From Microbispora rosea subsp. aerata (lineage in GTDB: Bacteria; Actinomycetota; Actinomycetes; Streptosporangiales; Streptosporangiaceae): a DNA stretch of 64,000 nt. The stretch lies in the NCBI RefSeq assembly GCF_014647835.1, contig NZ_BMPY01000009.1:1-64000 (forward strand), read 5' to 3'. A program made the translations under genes and the position numbers. Below are positions 1-7,975 of this stretch, one piece after another. Position 1 is the first letter of the stretch. Each line of letters begins with the position of its first letter. The notes below the pieces were generated by a model. The model was not told where the DNA came from. It searched no databases and saw nothing but the letters and a program-made list of their open reading frames with translations.

Positions 1-1892
1 GGCGAAGGGGAGGGGGAAGGAGAGGGCGAGGGGGAGGGGGACGGGCTGGCGCCCGTGTAGGTCAGCCCGAAGCCGTACTCGAACAGCCCCTGCTTGCCGT
101 CCCCGACGTTGATCGGCTGCTGGTCGGCGCTGCGCGGCCACGTCATCGGCAGCTTCCCGGTCGGGGCGTGGTCGCCGAACAGCACGTCGGCCACGCCGTT
201 CCCCTCGGTGCCCGGCAGCCAGGCCGCCACCAGCGCGTCCCACTGGTCGAGCTGAGCCGCGATATCCAGCGGCCGGCCGGAGACCAGCACCACGACCAGC
301 GGCACGCCGGCCGCCTTGAGCCGCTGCAGCGTGGCCAGGTCGGTGGAGTCGAGGCCCATCGAGCCCGTGCGGTCTCCCTGGCCCTCGGCGTACGGCGTCT
401 CGCCGACGACGGCGATCGCCGCGCGGTAGGAGGAGTCGATGCCGCTGCCGTCGCGGCTGTAGGCGACCTGGGTGCCGGAGCCGACGGCGTCGCGGATGCC
501 CTGCAGGATCGTGGTCCCCGGCGTGATGTTGCCCGACGAGCCCTGCCAGCTGATCGTCCAGCCGCCGCTCTGGTTGCCGATGTCGTCGGCGCTCTTGCCG
601 GCGACGAAGATCTTCCCGCCGTTCTTGCCGAGCGGCAGCACGTTGCCGGAGTTCTTCAGCAGGACCAGCGACTTGCGTACGGCCTCGCGGGCCAGGGCGC
701 GGTGCGACGAGCTGCCGATCGTGGAGGTGTAGGAGCGGTCGGTCAGCGGCTTCTCGAACAGCCCGAGCTCGAACTTCTTGGTCAGGATGCGCCGGTTGGC
801 GTCGTCGATCCGCGACATCGGGATCCGGCCCGCCTGCACCTCCTGCTTCAGCAGGGAGACGAACCTCTTGAAGTCGGTCGGCACCATCACCATGTCGATG
901 CCCGCGTTGATCGCCGTGGTGATCTCGTTCGCGGTGAAGCCGGACTGCCCGTCGAGCTGGTCGATGCCCGCCCAGTCGGAGACCACGAAGCCGGTGAAGC
1001 CCAGCTCGCCCTTCAGCACGTCGGTGATCAGGTACTTGTGGCCGTGCATCCGCACGCCGTTCCAGGAGCTGTAGGACACCATGACCGAGCCCACGCCGCG
1101 CTCCACGGCGGCCTTGAACGGCGCCAGGTGGATGGCCCGCAGGTCGGCCTCGCTCAGCTCGGTGTTGCCCTGGTCCCGGCCGCCCGTGGTGCCGCCGTCG
1201 CCCACGTAGTGCTTGGCGGTGGCGAGGATGGAGGCGTTCCCGGCGTTCTGGAAGCCGTCCACGATCGTCGTCATCTGCGTCACGAGCTTCGGGTCCTCGC
1301 TGAAGGACTCGTACGTGCGGCCCCAGCGGTCGTTGCGGGCCACGCACAGGCAGGGCGCGAAGGTCCAGTCGATGCCGGTGCCGGACACCTCCTCGGCCGT
1401 CGCCCGCCCGATCCGCTCCACCAGGTCGGGGTCGCGGGTCGCGCCGAGCCCGATGTTGTGCGGGAAGACCGTCGCGCCGACGACGTTGTTGTGCCCGTGC
1501 ACGGCGTCGATCCCGTAGATCATCGGAATGCCGAGCGGCGTGGACAGCGCCTGCCGCTGGAAGTTGTCGTACATGTCGGCCCAGGACGACGGCGTGTTCG
1601 GCGAGGGCGCCGAGCCGCCGCCGGACAGGATCGAGCCGAGCCGGTACGTCGCCACGTCGGAGATCGTCGTCAGGGCCGACCGGTCGGCCTGAGTCATCTG
1701 CCCGACCTTGTCGTCAAGCGACATCCGGGACAGCAGGTCGTCCACTCGCGTCGCCACCGGAAGGCTCGGATCCTTGTACGGGGCGTCCGCCGCCCGGGCG
1801 ACCGTGCGGTCGGCGGCGTAGACGACGCTCAGCGCCACGGCGAGCAGTGCGACGAGCGTGGTGATCCAGACGGGCCTCAGCCGGGATGTCAT
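1..1892 (-). CDS. Secreted glycoside hydrolase family 3 (beta-glucosidase type), 3' end outside window
   Basis: Extracellular beta-glycosidase of family GH3, expected to release terminal beta-linked sugars from oligosaccharides. About 630 residues are visible. The N-terminus has a hydrophobic segment (WITTLVALLAVALSVVYAA) acting as signal peptide or anchor. It is followed by the GH3 N-terminal barrel (IYGIDAVHGHNNV, FAPCLCVARNDRWGR, AKHYVGDGG) with the nucleophile motif VVSDWAGI (Asp of SDW). The C-terminal alpha/beta sandwich begins near VLLKNSGNVLPL. The ATG at 1892 follows GGGAGG by about 6 nt. After the family domain the frame enters a Ser-Pro repeat (residue 612 onward), so a further module, perhaps a carbohydrate-binding domain, probably lies beyond the edge. 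A 10/11 match to the CGAAA-N-TTTCG sugar-regulon operator lies about 100 bp upstream. The family is certain; substrate is inferred. Confidence 0.93.
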   Translation of the reverse strand, partial: MTSRLRPVWITTLVALLAVALSVVYAADRTVARAADAPYKDPSLPVATRVDDLLSRMSLDDKVGQMTQADRSALTTISDVATYRLGSILSGGGSAPSPNTPSSWADMYDNFQRQALSTPLGIPMIYGIDAVHGHNNVVGATVFPHNIGLGATRDPDLVERIGRATAEEVSGTGIDWTFAPCLCVARNDRWGRTYESFSEDPKLVTQMTTIVDGFQNAGNASILATAKHYVGDGGTTGGRDQGNTELSEADLRAIHLAPFKAAVERGVGSVMVSYSSWNGVRMHGHKYLITDVLKGELGFTGFVVSDWAGIDQLDGQSGFTANEITTAINAGIDMVMVPTDFKRFVSLLKQEVQAGRIPMSRIDDANRRILTKKFELGLFEKPLTDRSYTSTIGSSSHRALAREAVRKSLVLLKNSGNVLPLGKNGGKIFVAGKSADDIGNQSGGWTISWQGSSGNITPGTTILQGIRDAVGSGTQVAYSRDGSGIDSSYRAAIAVVGETPYAEGQGDRTGSMGLDSTDLATLQRLKAAGVPLVVVLVSGRPLDIAAQLDQWDALVAAWLPGTEGNGVADVLFGDHAPTGKLPMTWPRSADQQPINVGDGKQGLFEYGFGLTYTGASPSPSPSPSPSPSPS

Positions 1893-1988
1893 CACGTCCT
1901 CCCTCGATGTTCCCGCCGACCGTAAGAATCGGTGGGAATCAGGGTCAATCGATGCGACTCCCGGACACTCGTCACCAGCCCTGGGCGA

Positions 1989-1999
1989 CGAAACTTTCA
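1989..1999. promoter_or_regulatory. Candidate CGAAANTTTCG-type operator upstream of the GH3 gene
   Basis: CGAAACTTTCA contains a perfect GAAA-C-TTTC palindrome about 100 bp upstream of the GH3 start. Palindromes of the form CGAAA-N-TTTCG are known upstream of xylanase and related genes in streptomycetes, bound by LacI-family repressors. One base differs from the full form. The rest of the 1893-2183 gap shows nothing else recognisable. Confidence 0.35.
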
Positions 2000-2183
2000 C
2001 AGCGCGCACCGGCCGATCATCCCCCGCGCACGTCGGGCCGGAAGAGCGCGGGCGTGTGATGCGGCCGGCCGTGAGGGGCGGGTGCGGGGCGCGGGCGGCG
2101 GGCCACAGGCGCGGCACACCGGAACAGACGGCCGCGCCCGCCCCGGGCGGACGCTGGTACGCGGTTACGGCGATGCCTCTGAC

Positions 2184-2831
2184 TCAGGTTGTCGTGGACG
2201 GCTGAGGGCTTTCCCGCACACGGGATGCCGGGATGACGGGCGTGGGACTCCACTTGGGGTGCATCACGATGGGCACGCTGGAACGCAGTACCCCAGACCC
2301 GTGAATCACTTGACCGTCATGTTCCTTCCATATCTCGAAGTAATAAACCCCCGCAGGGCTTGCGGACCATTTGTGGTACTGCCAAGCATTGCAGGAAAAC
2401 TGCACGACCTCGCCATTCGGCCGTAGGGCCACCCAGTAATGCGACGTGCCCTGAGGGCAATGATTGTTGAACCACAGCTCGATGTCGCCCGTGGCCGTCT
2501 GGGTCCATTGGCGCGACAGGATTCGGAAAGCCATTTGGTCGATTCGCAGGGGGAAGCCCCGGCCGGGCGGTAGCCCGGGCGGGCTGGACGTCGGCATGGC
2601 GGAGACGGTCGCCGCGCGGGGATTTGTTTCACGAGAGGTGGAAGATGAGAAATAAACGGCGACGGACAGGCTGACCGCCAGAGCGGTGCCGGCGGCCACC
2701 AGAAGACCGGTTTTGCTCCGCCGATGCGGAAGGTAGATGTGTTGCTCGACGCCGACGGCCTTGTCGATCCGGTTGCGGTGGAACTCGATGTGATCGCCGC
2801 CGGTGTCGTTCAGCGGCTCATTCCCGGCCAT
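2184..2831 (-). CDS. Single-pass membrane protein with N-terminal GGDHIEFH motif and extracellular domain
   Basis: Protein of 215 aa, function unknown. Residues 1-37 are a short cytoplasmic tail containing GGDHIEFHRN and ending in basic HRRSK. One transmembrane helix follows (TGLLVAAGTALAVSLSVAVYF), then a Ser/Pro linker and an outer domain of about 120 residues rich in aromatic beta-strand-like sequence, with two cysteines (NNHCPQG and FSCNAW) that could form a disulfide. The positive-inside rule places the motif in the cytoplasm. The ATG at 2831 overlaps the end of the upstream gene by 14 bp, so the two are co-translated. That upstream neighbour carries the same GGDHIEFH motif on its own cytoplasmic tail. 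The motif resembles short motifs of actinobacterial signalling proteins, discussed in the literature as amyloid-type signalling sequences; this link is inference. The alternative start at 2942 would overlap the neighbour much more. Confidence 0.7.
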   Translation of the reverse strand: MAGNEPLNDTGGDHIEFHRNRIDKAVGVEQHIYLPHRRSKTGLLVAAGTALAVSLSVAVYFSSSTSRETNPRAATVSAMPTSSPPGLPPGRGFPLRIDQMAFRILSRQWTQTATGDIELWFNNHCPQGTSHYWVALRPNGEVVQFSCNAWQYHKWSASPAGVYYFEIWKEHDGQVIHGSGVLRSSVPIVMHPKWSPTPVIPASRVRESPQPSTTT

Positions 2832-3315
2832 CGCCGTTCCCGTCCACAGGGGTGGGCGGCGTCGGCGGTGGCAGGGGTTTGGACGCCTGCTTGCCGATGA
2901 CCGTGCCGCTGAAGGTGTTGTGGTGAAACTCGATGTGGTCACCGCCGTAGGTGCGCCGCCCGCCCTCGGGTGCGGCGTCCTGCGAGGGTGATCCGACCGG
3001 TGACGTGCCCGGGATGCCCGGCACGGCAGACGCTGTGACCGGTTGAGAGGTCGCCTGCCCCGCGTCGGCGCGCGTCTGCAGCAGCAGGGCCACCACCGCC
3101 ACGACCAGACCGGCCGCGCCGATGAACATGCTCACCACGCTCGCCCGCTTGTCCAGCACCTCCAGCACCTGCGGCGGCAGACCCAGCGGGTCGGCGAAGA
3201 ACCCGGTCAGCCCCGCCATCAGCAGAACCGCGAGCACCACGATCGCCGCGAACATCCCCCGCCGCCTCGCTCGCGACCGGGGCGCCGGTGCCGAACCCTC
3301 CCTCGCCTGAATCAC
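2818..3315 (-). CDS. Two-helix membrane protein with C-terminal cytoplasmic GGDHIEFH motif
   Basis: Small integral membrane protein of 165 aa if started at the GTG at 3315; an ATG at 3255 would give 145 aa. A basic N-terminus (RSRARRR) precedes helix 1 (MFAAIVVLAVLLMAGLTGFF). A short loop leads to helix 2 (VVSMFIGAAGLVVAVVALLL). The C-terminal tail of about 85 residues is Pro/Ser rich and carries YGGDHIEFHHNTFSGTVIGK before a proline-rich end. Basic residues before helix 1 place both ends in the cytoplasm. The tail motif is shared with the overlapping downstream gene, suggesting the two proteins associate on the cytoplasmic face. GGAGGT lies directly against the GTG, too close for a normal ribosome site, so the start is uncertain. 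The longer open frame to 3570 overlaps the divergent gene at 3422 and is unlikely. Function unknown. Confidence 0.62.
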   Translation of the reverse strand: MIQAREGSAPAPRSRARRRGMFAAIVVLAVLLMAGLTGFFADPLGLPPQVLEVLDKRASVVSMFIGAAGLVVAVVALLLQTRADAGQATSQPVTASAVPGIPGTSPVGSPSQDAAPEGGRRTYGGDHIEFHHNTFSGTVIGKQASKPLPPPTPPTPVDGNGDGRE

Positions 3316-3421
3316 ACCTCCAGACTGCTGTCCAGCCCGAGAAATGTCACCCAGAGTGATGAAGGTGTCACCGCTCGGTGTGGGCGGTCCGAATCCGGAA
3401 TTTTGGGGCACGTCAGTATGC

Positions 3422-5071
3422 ATGGCACAGCAAGTCAGCGCCTTCGACGCACAGTTCCTCAACTTCGAGACGGCCACCAACCTCGCGCACATCGCGGCGC
3501 TCACGATTCTCGACCCGTCCGGCGCGCCCGGGGGCGCGGTGACCCGCGAGGACCTGATCGCGTTGCTCAAGCGGCGGCTCCATCTCGCGCCGCCGCTGCG
3601 CAGACGGCTGGTCGAGGTGCCCTTCGGGCTCGATCACCCCTACTGGGCGGAGGACCGCGAGGTCGACTTCGACTACCACGTACGGGATCTGGCGCTGTCT
3701 CCCCCCGGCGACGACCACAAGCTCGCCGAGCAGGTCGCCCGGCTGCACGGGTCGCGGCTCGACCGGGGGCGCCCGCTGTGGGAGATCTACCTGATCCACG
3801 GGCTGGCCGGGGGACAGGTGGCGATCTACACGAAGGTCCACCACGCCGCCGTGGACGGCGTCACCGGGGCCGAGGTGCTGGCCGCCCTGATGGATTTCGA
3901 ACCTCATCCGGCCGAGGTGTCCCCGCCGGAGGACGCGGCCGAGCCGCAGGCGGCCCCCGACGCGGTGGAGATGGTGATCAGGGGTGTCGCGCGTCTGCTG
4001 GACAACCCGTTGGCCCTGCTGCGCTTCGTCGCCGAGGCGATGCCGCGGCTGGACGAGGTGCCGTTCGTGGCCCAGCTCCCCGGGGTCGGGCTGGTCTCGC
4101 GGTTCATCCGGAGCATCGGCGGCGGGGCGGCCGAGCCCCTGCCCGGGCTGCCGCGCATGGTCGTGCCGCGCACGCCGTTCTCCGGGCCGATCTCGCGGCA
4201 CCGCAGGTTCGCGTTCGGCCAGTTGCCCCTGGACGAGGTCAAGCGGGTCAAGAACGCCTTCGGCGTCACCGTGAACGACGTCGTCATGGCGATGTGCGCC
4301 ACGGCGCTGCGGCGCTGGCTCGCCAAACGCGACGAGCTGCCCCGTCAGCCGCTCGTCGCCGGGATCCCGGTCTCCATCCGGGGCCAGGCCGCCAACGGCG
4401 CGGTCGCCAACGAGGTCATGCTGACCATGACCACCCTGCCGACGAACGTGGCCGACCCGCGCGACCGGCTGCTGTCGGTGAACCGCTCGATGGGGTTGGT
4501 CAAGGAGCGGCTCGCCGCGGCGCCCGCGGCCTGGCTGCTGGAGTTCAGCCAGGCGATGCCGGCCGCGCTGAGCGCGCTGGCGGCCAGATCGGCCTTCCGG
4601 ATCGCCTCGCGTACGGCTCCCGCCATGAACCTGCTGATCTCCAACGTGCCGGGGCCTCAGACGCCGCTCTACGTGTGCGGGGCGCGGGTCACCGCGCTCT
4701 ACCCGATGTCGGTGATCACGGACGTCAGCGGGGGGATCAACATCACGGTGTTCTCCTACGACGGCAGGCTCGGCTTCGGGATCGTCACCGACCGCGACAT
4801 GGTGCCCGACGTGTGGGACCTGATCGACTATCTGCGCGACTCGCTGGCCGAGTACGGCGCCCTGGCGGCCCCGCCGGAGCCGGAGCCGCGTCCGGCCGCG
4901 AAGACGCGGAGGAAGACCGGAGCCGCCGCGGCACGCGGCGCGCGGGCGGATGAGGGGGCGCTGCGGGAGCAGGCCGCGACACCGAAGCGGCGGGAACCGG
5001 CCGCGGCGCCGAAGCCGAGGCGGAGGCCCAAGCCTCCGGAGCCGCCGTCCGCCGACCGGCCCGGTTCGTGA
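3422..5071 (+). CDS. Wax ester synthase / diacylglycerol acyltransferase (WS/DGAT)
   Basis: Bifunctional acyltransferase of 549 aa that esterifies diacylglycerol or fatty alcohol with acyl-CoA to form storage lipid. The catalytic motif HHAAVDG (HHxxxDG) is at about residues 140-146. The conserved family start SAFDAQFLNFE and the C-terminal block NLLISNVPGPQ are both present. The first ~485 residues match the family; the last ~65 (from about PEPEPRPAAKTRRK) are a basic, Pro/Ala-rich extension that could contact the membrane or nucleic acid. The ATG at 3422 is chosen because the family N-terminus begins right after it; no strong ribosome site is visible. The gene runs divergently from the GGDHIEFH membrane-protein pair. 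A TetR gene follows after 37 bp. Confidence 0.93.
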   Translation: MAQQVSAFDAQFLNFETATNLAHIAALTILDPSGAPGGAVTREDLIALLKRRLHLAPPLRRRLVEVPFGLDHPYWAEDREVDFDYHVRDLALSPPGDDHKLAEQVARLHGSRLDRGRPLWEIYLIHGLAGGQVAIYTKVHHAAVDGVTGAEVLAALMDFEPHPAEVSPPEDAAEPQAAPDAVEMVIRGVARLLDNPLALLRFVAEAMPRLDEVPFVAQLPGVGLVSRFIRSIGGGAAEPLPGLPRMVVPRTPFSGPISRHRRFAFGQLPLDEVKRVKNAFGVTVNDVVMAMCATALRRWLAKRDELPRQPLVAGIPVSIRGQAANGAVANEVMLTMTTLPTNVADPRDRLLSVNRSMGLVKERLAAAPAAWLLEFSQAMPAALSALAARSAFRIASRTAPAMNLLISNVPGPQTPLYVCGARVTALYPMSVITDVSGGINITVFSYDGRLGFGIVTDRDMVPDVWDLIDYLRDSLAEYGALAAPPEPEPRPAAKTRRKTGAAAARGARADEGALREQAATPKRREPAAAPKPRRRPKPPEPPSADRPGS

Positions 5072-5108
5072 TCCGGGCCGCGCCGCGGGCGGCCCCTATG
5101 CTGTGCTC

Positions 5109-5777
5109 ATGACGAGGCTCACCCGAGGCGGCACCCGAGGCGGCACCCGAGGCGGCGCGCGGGGCGGCACCCAGGACGGCACGCGGGCCGGCGCGGGGGA
5201 GCGCGGCGAGCGCGGCCGGAGCCCGGAGCGGCGCAGAGAGCTGCTCGACGCGGCCGACCGGGTGATCCGCAGGGAGGGCCCGCAGGCGTCGATGGCCGCG
5301 ATCGCGGCGGAGGCGGGGATCACCAAGCCGATCCTCTACCGCCACTTCGGGGACAAGAGCGGCCTGTATCAGGCTCTCGCGGAACGCCACACCCGCGTCG
5401 TGATCGACCTGCTGCGCCCGGAGTTCGCCAGGGCGATGGCCGACCCCCGGGCACGCGCCCGTGCCGCCATCGACGCCTATCTGGAGACCATCTCGGCCAA
5501 CCCCAACCTCTACCGGTTCCTGTTCCACCGGGCCAGCGCGGAGGACAGCCGTACCCGCACGCGCATGGCCGCCATCGTGCGGGGCGTCGGGGAGGAGCTG
5601 GGCGCGATGCTCGCGGGGGAGGGCATCGCCGACCCGGTGCGCGCCCAGGTGCTCGGCCACGCGTTCGTCGGCATGGTGCAGGCGATCGGCGACTGGTGGC
5701 TGGAAAACCCCGAGCTCGACCGCGACACGGTCGTGGACAGTCTCGTGGACGTGATCGCCGGGGCCCTCAAGTCCTGA
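5109..5777 (+). CDS. TetR/AcrR-family regulator with repetitive N-terminus
   Basis: TetR repressor of 222 aa. The helix-turn-helix lies around residues 55-85 (MAAIAAEAGITKPILYRHF), followed by an all-helical ligand domain ending in VVDSLVDVIAGALKS. The first ~35 residues are unusual, with near-identical TRGG units coded by 12-bp tandem repeats at 5121-5192; these are probably disordered and length-variable. TATGCT at 5097-5102 stands 6 nt before the ATG, so the message may be leaderless. The gene sits between the WS/DGAT gene and the exporter at 6012. It may regulate either one, and a perfect inverted repeat in front of the exporter is a candidate target. Confidence 0.9.
   Translation: MTRLTRGGTRGGTRGGARGGTQDGTRAGAGERGERGRSPERRRELLDAADRVIRREGPQASMAAIAAEAGITKPILYRHFGDKSGLYQALAERHTRVVIDLLRPEFARAMADPRARARAAIDAYLETISANPNLYRFLFHRASAEDSRTRTRMAAIVRGVGEELGAMLAGEGIADPVRAQVLGHAFVGMVQAIGDWWLENPELDRDTVVDSLVDVIAGALKS
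5121..5192 (+). repeat. 12-bp tandem repeat inside the TetR coding sequence
   Basis: Six 12-bp units lie in frame. Three are identical (ACCCGAGGCGGC at 5121, 5133 and 5145), followed by three degenerate ones. They encode TRGG-like tetrapeptides ahead of the DNA-binding domain. Each gain or loss of a unit adds or removes four residues without a frameshift. Confidence 0.9.
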
Positions 5778-5916
5778 CGCCGTTCCCCTCGGTCTCGAAC
5801 CAGGCCGCCCAACGGTCCCATACCAGGTCACATAACGCCCAGATGTGGTTAAGGGCCCCGTGAGGGCCTTCGTCACGCATGCCCGGGAAACATCGATGTC
5901 ATCCGGCCGGGGTAAT

Positions 5917-5933
5917 TTAGTTGTCCTAACTAA
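5917..5933. promoter_or_regulatory. Perfect inverted repeat operator before the MFS exporter
   Basis: TTAGTT-GTCCT-AACTAA is a perfect 6-5-6 inverted repeat in an AT-rich patch about 80 bp before the exporter start. Its size and spacing suit a TetR or MarR dimer. The neighbouring TetR at 5109 is the obvious candidate ligand, which is inference. Confidence 0.55.
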
Positions 5934-6011
5934 CTGCTCGTCCGCCGCGCGCCGCGCGACATCAGGCGGAATCAGGCTGCGCGCCGCGGACCAAGAGGAG
6001 GGGACCACTCC

Positions 6012-7832
6012 GTGGCCGTAGCGAACCAGTCCCGGGCGGGGACGCCGCCGCAGCCGGCGCCGTCCTCGCGGTACAAGTGGATCGCGCTGTCCAACACCAC
6101 CCTCGGCGTCCTGATGGTGACGATCAACCAGTCGATCGTGCTGATCGCCCTTCCGGACGTCTTCCGCGGCATCCACCTCAACCCGCTGGACGCCGGAAAC
6201 ACGGGCTACCTGCTGTGGATGATGATGGGCTTCATGGTCGTCACGGCCGTGCTGGTGGTGATGTTCGGCCGCCTCGGCGACATGTTCGGCCGGGTCCGCA
6301 TGTACAACCTCGGATTCGCGGTCTTCAGCCTGTGCTCGATCATGCTGTCGCTGACCTGGATGGACGGCGACGCCGGCGCCATGTGGCTGATCGGCTGGCG
6401 GATCGTGCAGGGCGTCGGAGGGGCGCTGCTGTTCGCCAACTCCACCGCGATCCTGACCGACGCCTTCCCCATACGGCAGCGCGGCACCGCGCTCGGCATC
6501 AACGCGATCGCCGGCATCGCGGGCTCCTTCCTCGGCCTGGTCATCGGCGGTGTCCTCGCCCCGGTCGACTGGAAGGCCATCTTCCTGGTCTCCGTGCCGT
6601 TCGGCGTCTTCGGCACGATCTGGGCGTACGTGAAGCTGCGCGACAACGGGGTGCGCCGGAGGGCGCGGATGGACTGGTGGGGCAACGCGACCTTCGCCGT
6701 CGGCCTCATCGCGCTGCTCGTCGGCATCACCTACGGCATCCAGCCGTACGGCACCGGTGTGATGGGCTGGGGCAACCCGTGGGTGATCGGCGCGCTCGCC
6801 GGGGGCGTCCTGCTGCTGGGGGTGTTCGCCTGGATCGAGACCAGGGTGGCCGAGCCGCTGTTCCGGCTCGCGCTGTTCCGCAACCGCGCGTTCCTCGCGG
6901 GCAACATCGCCGGCCTGCTCACCGCCCTCGGACGCGGCGGCCTGCAGTTCATGCTGATCATCTGGCTGCAGGGCATCTGGCTGCCGCTGCACGGCTACAG
7001 CTTCGAGGAGACGCCGCTGTGGGCGGGCATCTACATGATCCCGCTGACCGTGGGCTTCCTGCTGTCCGCGCCGGTCTCCGGCTGGCTGTCGGACCGGTTC
7101 GGGCCGCGGATGTTCACGGTGGGCGGCACCCTGATCACCGCGGCGAGCTTCTACGCCCTGATGACCCTGCCGACCGACTTCGGCTACGGCGTGTTCGCGC
7201 TGCTCATCCTGATCAACGGCATCGGGTCCGGCCTGTTCTCCTCGCCGAACCGCGCGGAGATCATGAACTCGGTGCCGGCGGAGTCCCGGGGCGTCGGCGC
7301 GGGCATGACCGCGACCTTCCAGAACTCCTCGATGGTGCTGTCGATCGGGGTGTTCTTCAGCCTGATGATCGCGGGCCTGGCGCAGTCGCTGCCGCACACC
7401 ATGCGCGACGAGCTGGTGGCCCAGGGGGTGCCGGCCGCGCAGGCCGAGGGCATCGCCCAGCTTCCGCCGATCGCCGTGCTGTTCGCGGCGTTCCTCGGCT
7501 ACAACCCGTTCCGGCAGCTCCTCGGCGGCATCCTGGACCGGCTGCCCGACGGCGGCGCCCACCTGACGAGCAAGGAGTTCTTCCCGCACCTCATCGCGGG
7601 CCCCTTCCACCAGGGCCTGGTCGTCGCCTTCTGGTTCGCCGTCGCCGCGTGCCTGGTGGCCGCCCTGGCGTCGCTGCTGACCAACCGGGTCGGCCGCGGG
7701 CACCGTGCCGCCGCCGACGAGCCGCTCGGCTCCGAGCCCGCCGCGGTCGCCGGTGAGGCCGGTCCGGCCGGCGGCGAGCCGGCCGTCCCGGACGAGCGGT
7801 ACGACACCCGGCGCGCCACGCCGGACAAGTAG
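6012..7832 (+). CDS. MFS drug:proton antiporter, DHA2 (EmrB/QacA) family
   Basis: Inner-membrane multidrug exporter of 606 aa with about 14 transmembrane helices, driven by the proton gradient. Family features seen: MVTINQSIVLIALPDVFRGI in helix 1, the loop-2 motif GRLGDMFGRVRMYNLGF, RIVQGVGGALLFANSTAILT (motif C region), and the second-half motif SGWLSDRFGPR. The C-terminal tail is acidic and Ala/Gly rich. GTG at 6012 follows AAGAGGAGGGG, a strong ribosome site about 8 nt away. A perfect inverted repeat at 5917-5933 and the upstream TetR gene suggest substrate-induced expression. Substrate unknown. Confidence 0.93.
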   Translation: MAVANQSRAGTPPQPAPSSRYKWIALSNTTLGVLMVTINQSIVLIALPDVFRGIHLNPLDAGNTGYLLWMMMGFMVVTAVLVVMFGRLGDMFGRVRMYNLGFAVFSLCSIMLSLTWMDGDAGAMWLIGWRIVQGVGGALLFANSTAILTDAFPIRQRGTALGINAIAGIAGSFLGLVIGGVLAPVDWKAIFLVSVPFGVFGTIWAYVKLRDNGVRRRARMDWWGNATFAVGLIALLVGITYGIQPYGTGVMGWGNPWVIGALAGGVLLLGVFAWIETRVAEPLFRLALFRNRAFLAGNIAGLLTALGRGGLQFMLIIWLQGIWLPLHGYSFEETPLWAGIYMIPLTVGFLLSAPVSGWLSDRFGPRMFTVGGTLITAASFYALMTLPTDFGYGVFALLILINGIGSGLFSSPNRAEIMNSVPAESRGVGAGMTATFQNSSMVLSIGVFFSLMIAGLAQSLPHTMRDELVAQGVPAAQAEGIAQLPPIAVLFAAFLGYNPFRQLLGGILDRLPDGGAHLTSKEFFPHLIAGPFHQGLVVAFWFAVAACLVAALASLLTNRVGRGHRAAADEPLGSEPAAVAGEAGPAGGEPAVPDERYDTRRATPDK

Positions 7833-7867
7833 CCGGGTGAAGCGGGGCTGACCCACGTGTCACCACA

Positions 7868-7890
7868 CGCGGGGGGTTAACCCCACCCGC
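7868..7890. terminator. GC-rich palindrome after the exporter gene
   Basis: GGGGTTAACCCC (7873-7884) is a perfect 12-bp palindrome whose arms can extend with a bulge through CGCGGGG and CCACCCGCG. It lies 40 bp after the exporter stop and before the next gene on the same strand. It could be a terminator or a dyad operator for the peptidase gene. Confidence 0.4.
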
Positions 7891-7975
7891 GATCGGGGGG
7901 TCCTTCGGATTTCGTACGGCACGCGCATCGGCGACCGTGACAAGCACCGGCACAACGCGAAGGAGGACACGGCGC

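Noticed and set aside
168-1925. Long plus-strand open frame opposite the GH3 gene
   Set aside because: Its protein is low-complexity Arg/Gly/Val/Asp typical of an antisense frame of high-GC coding DNA. The minus strand encodes a complete GH3 domain with a ribosome site.
3043-4953. Long plus-strand open frame across the membrane-protein and WS/DGAT region
   Set aside because: It overlaps the WS/DGAT gene in another frame and has no recognisable domain; the WS/DGAT frame carries HHAAVDG and the family ends.
4785-7856. 1023-codon minus-strand open frame opposite the TetR and MFS genes
   Set aside because: Composition is His/Arg/Asp/Gln-rich shadow sequence with no domain, and the plus strand holds two clear genes.
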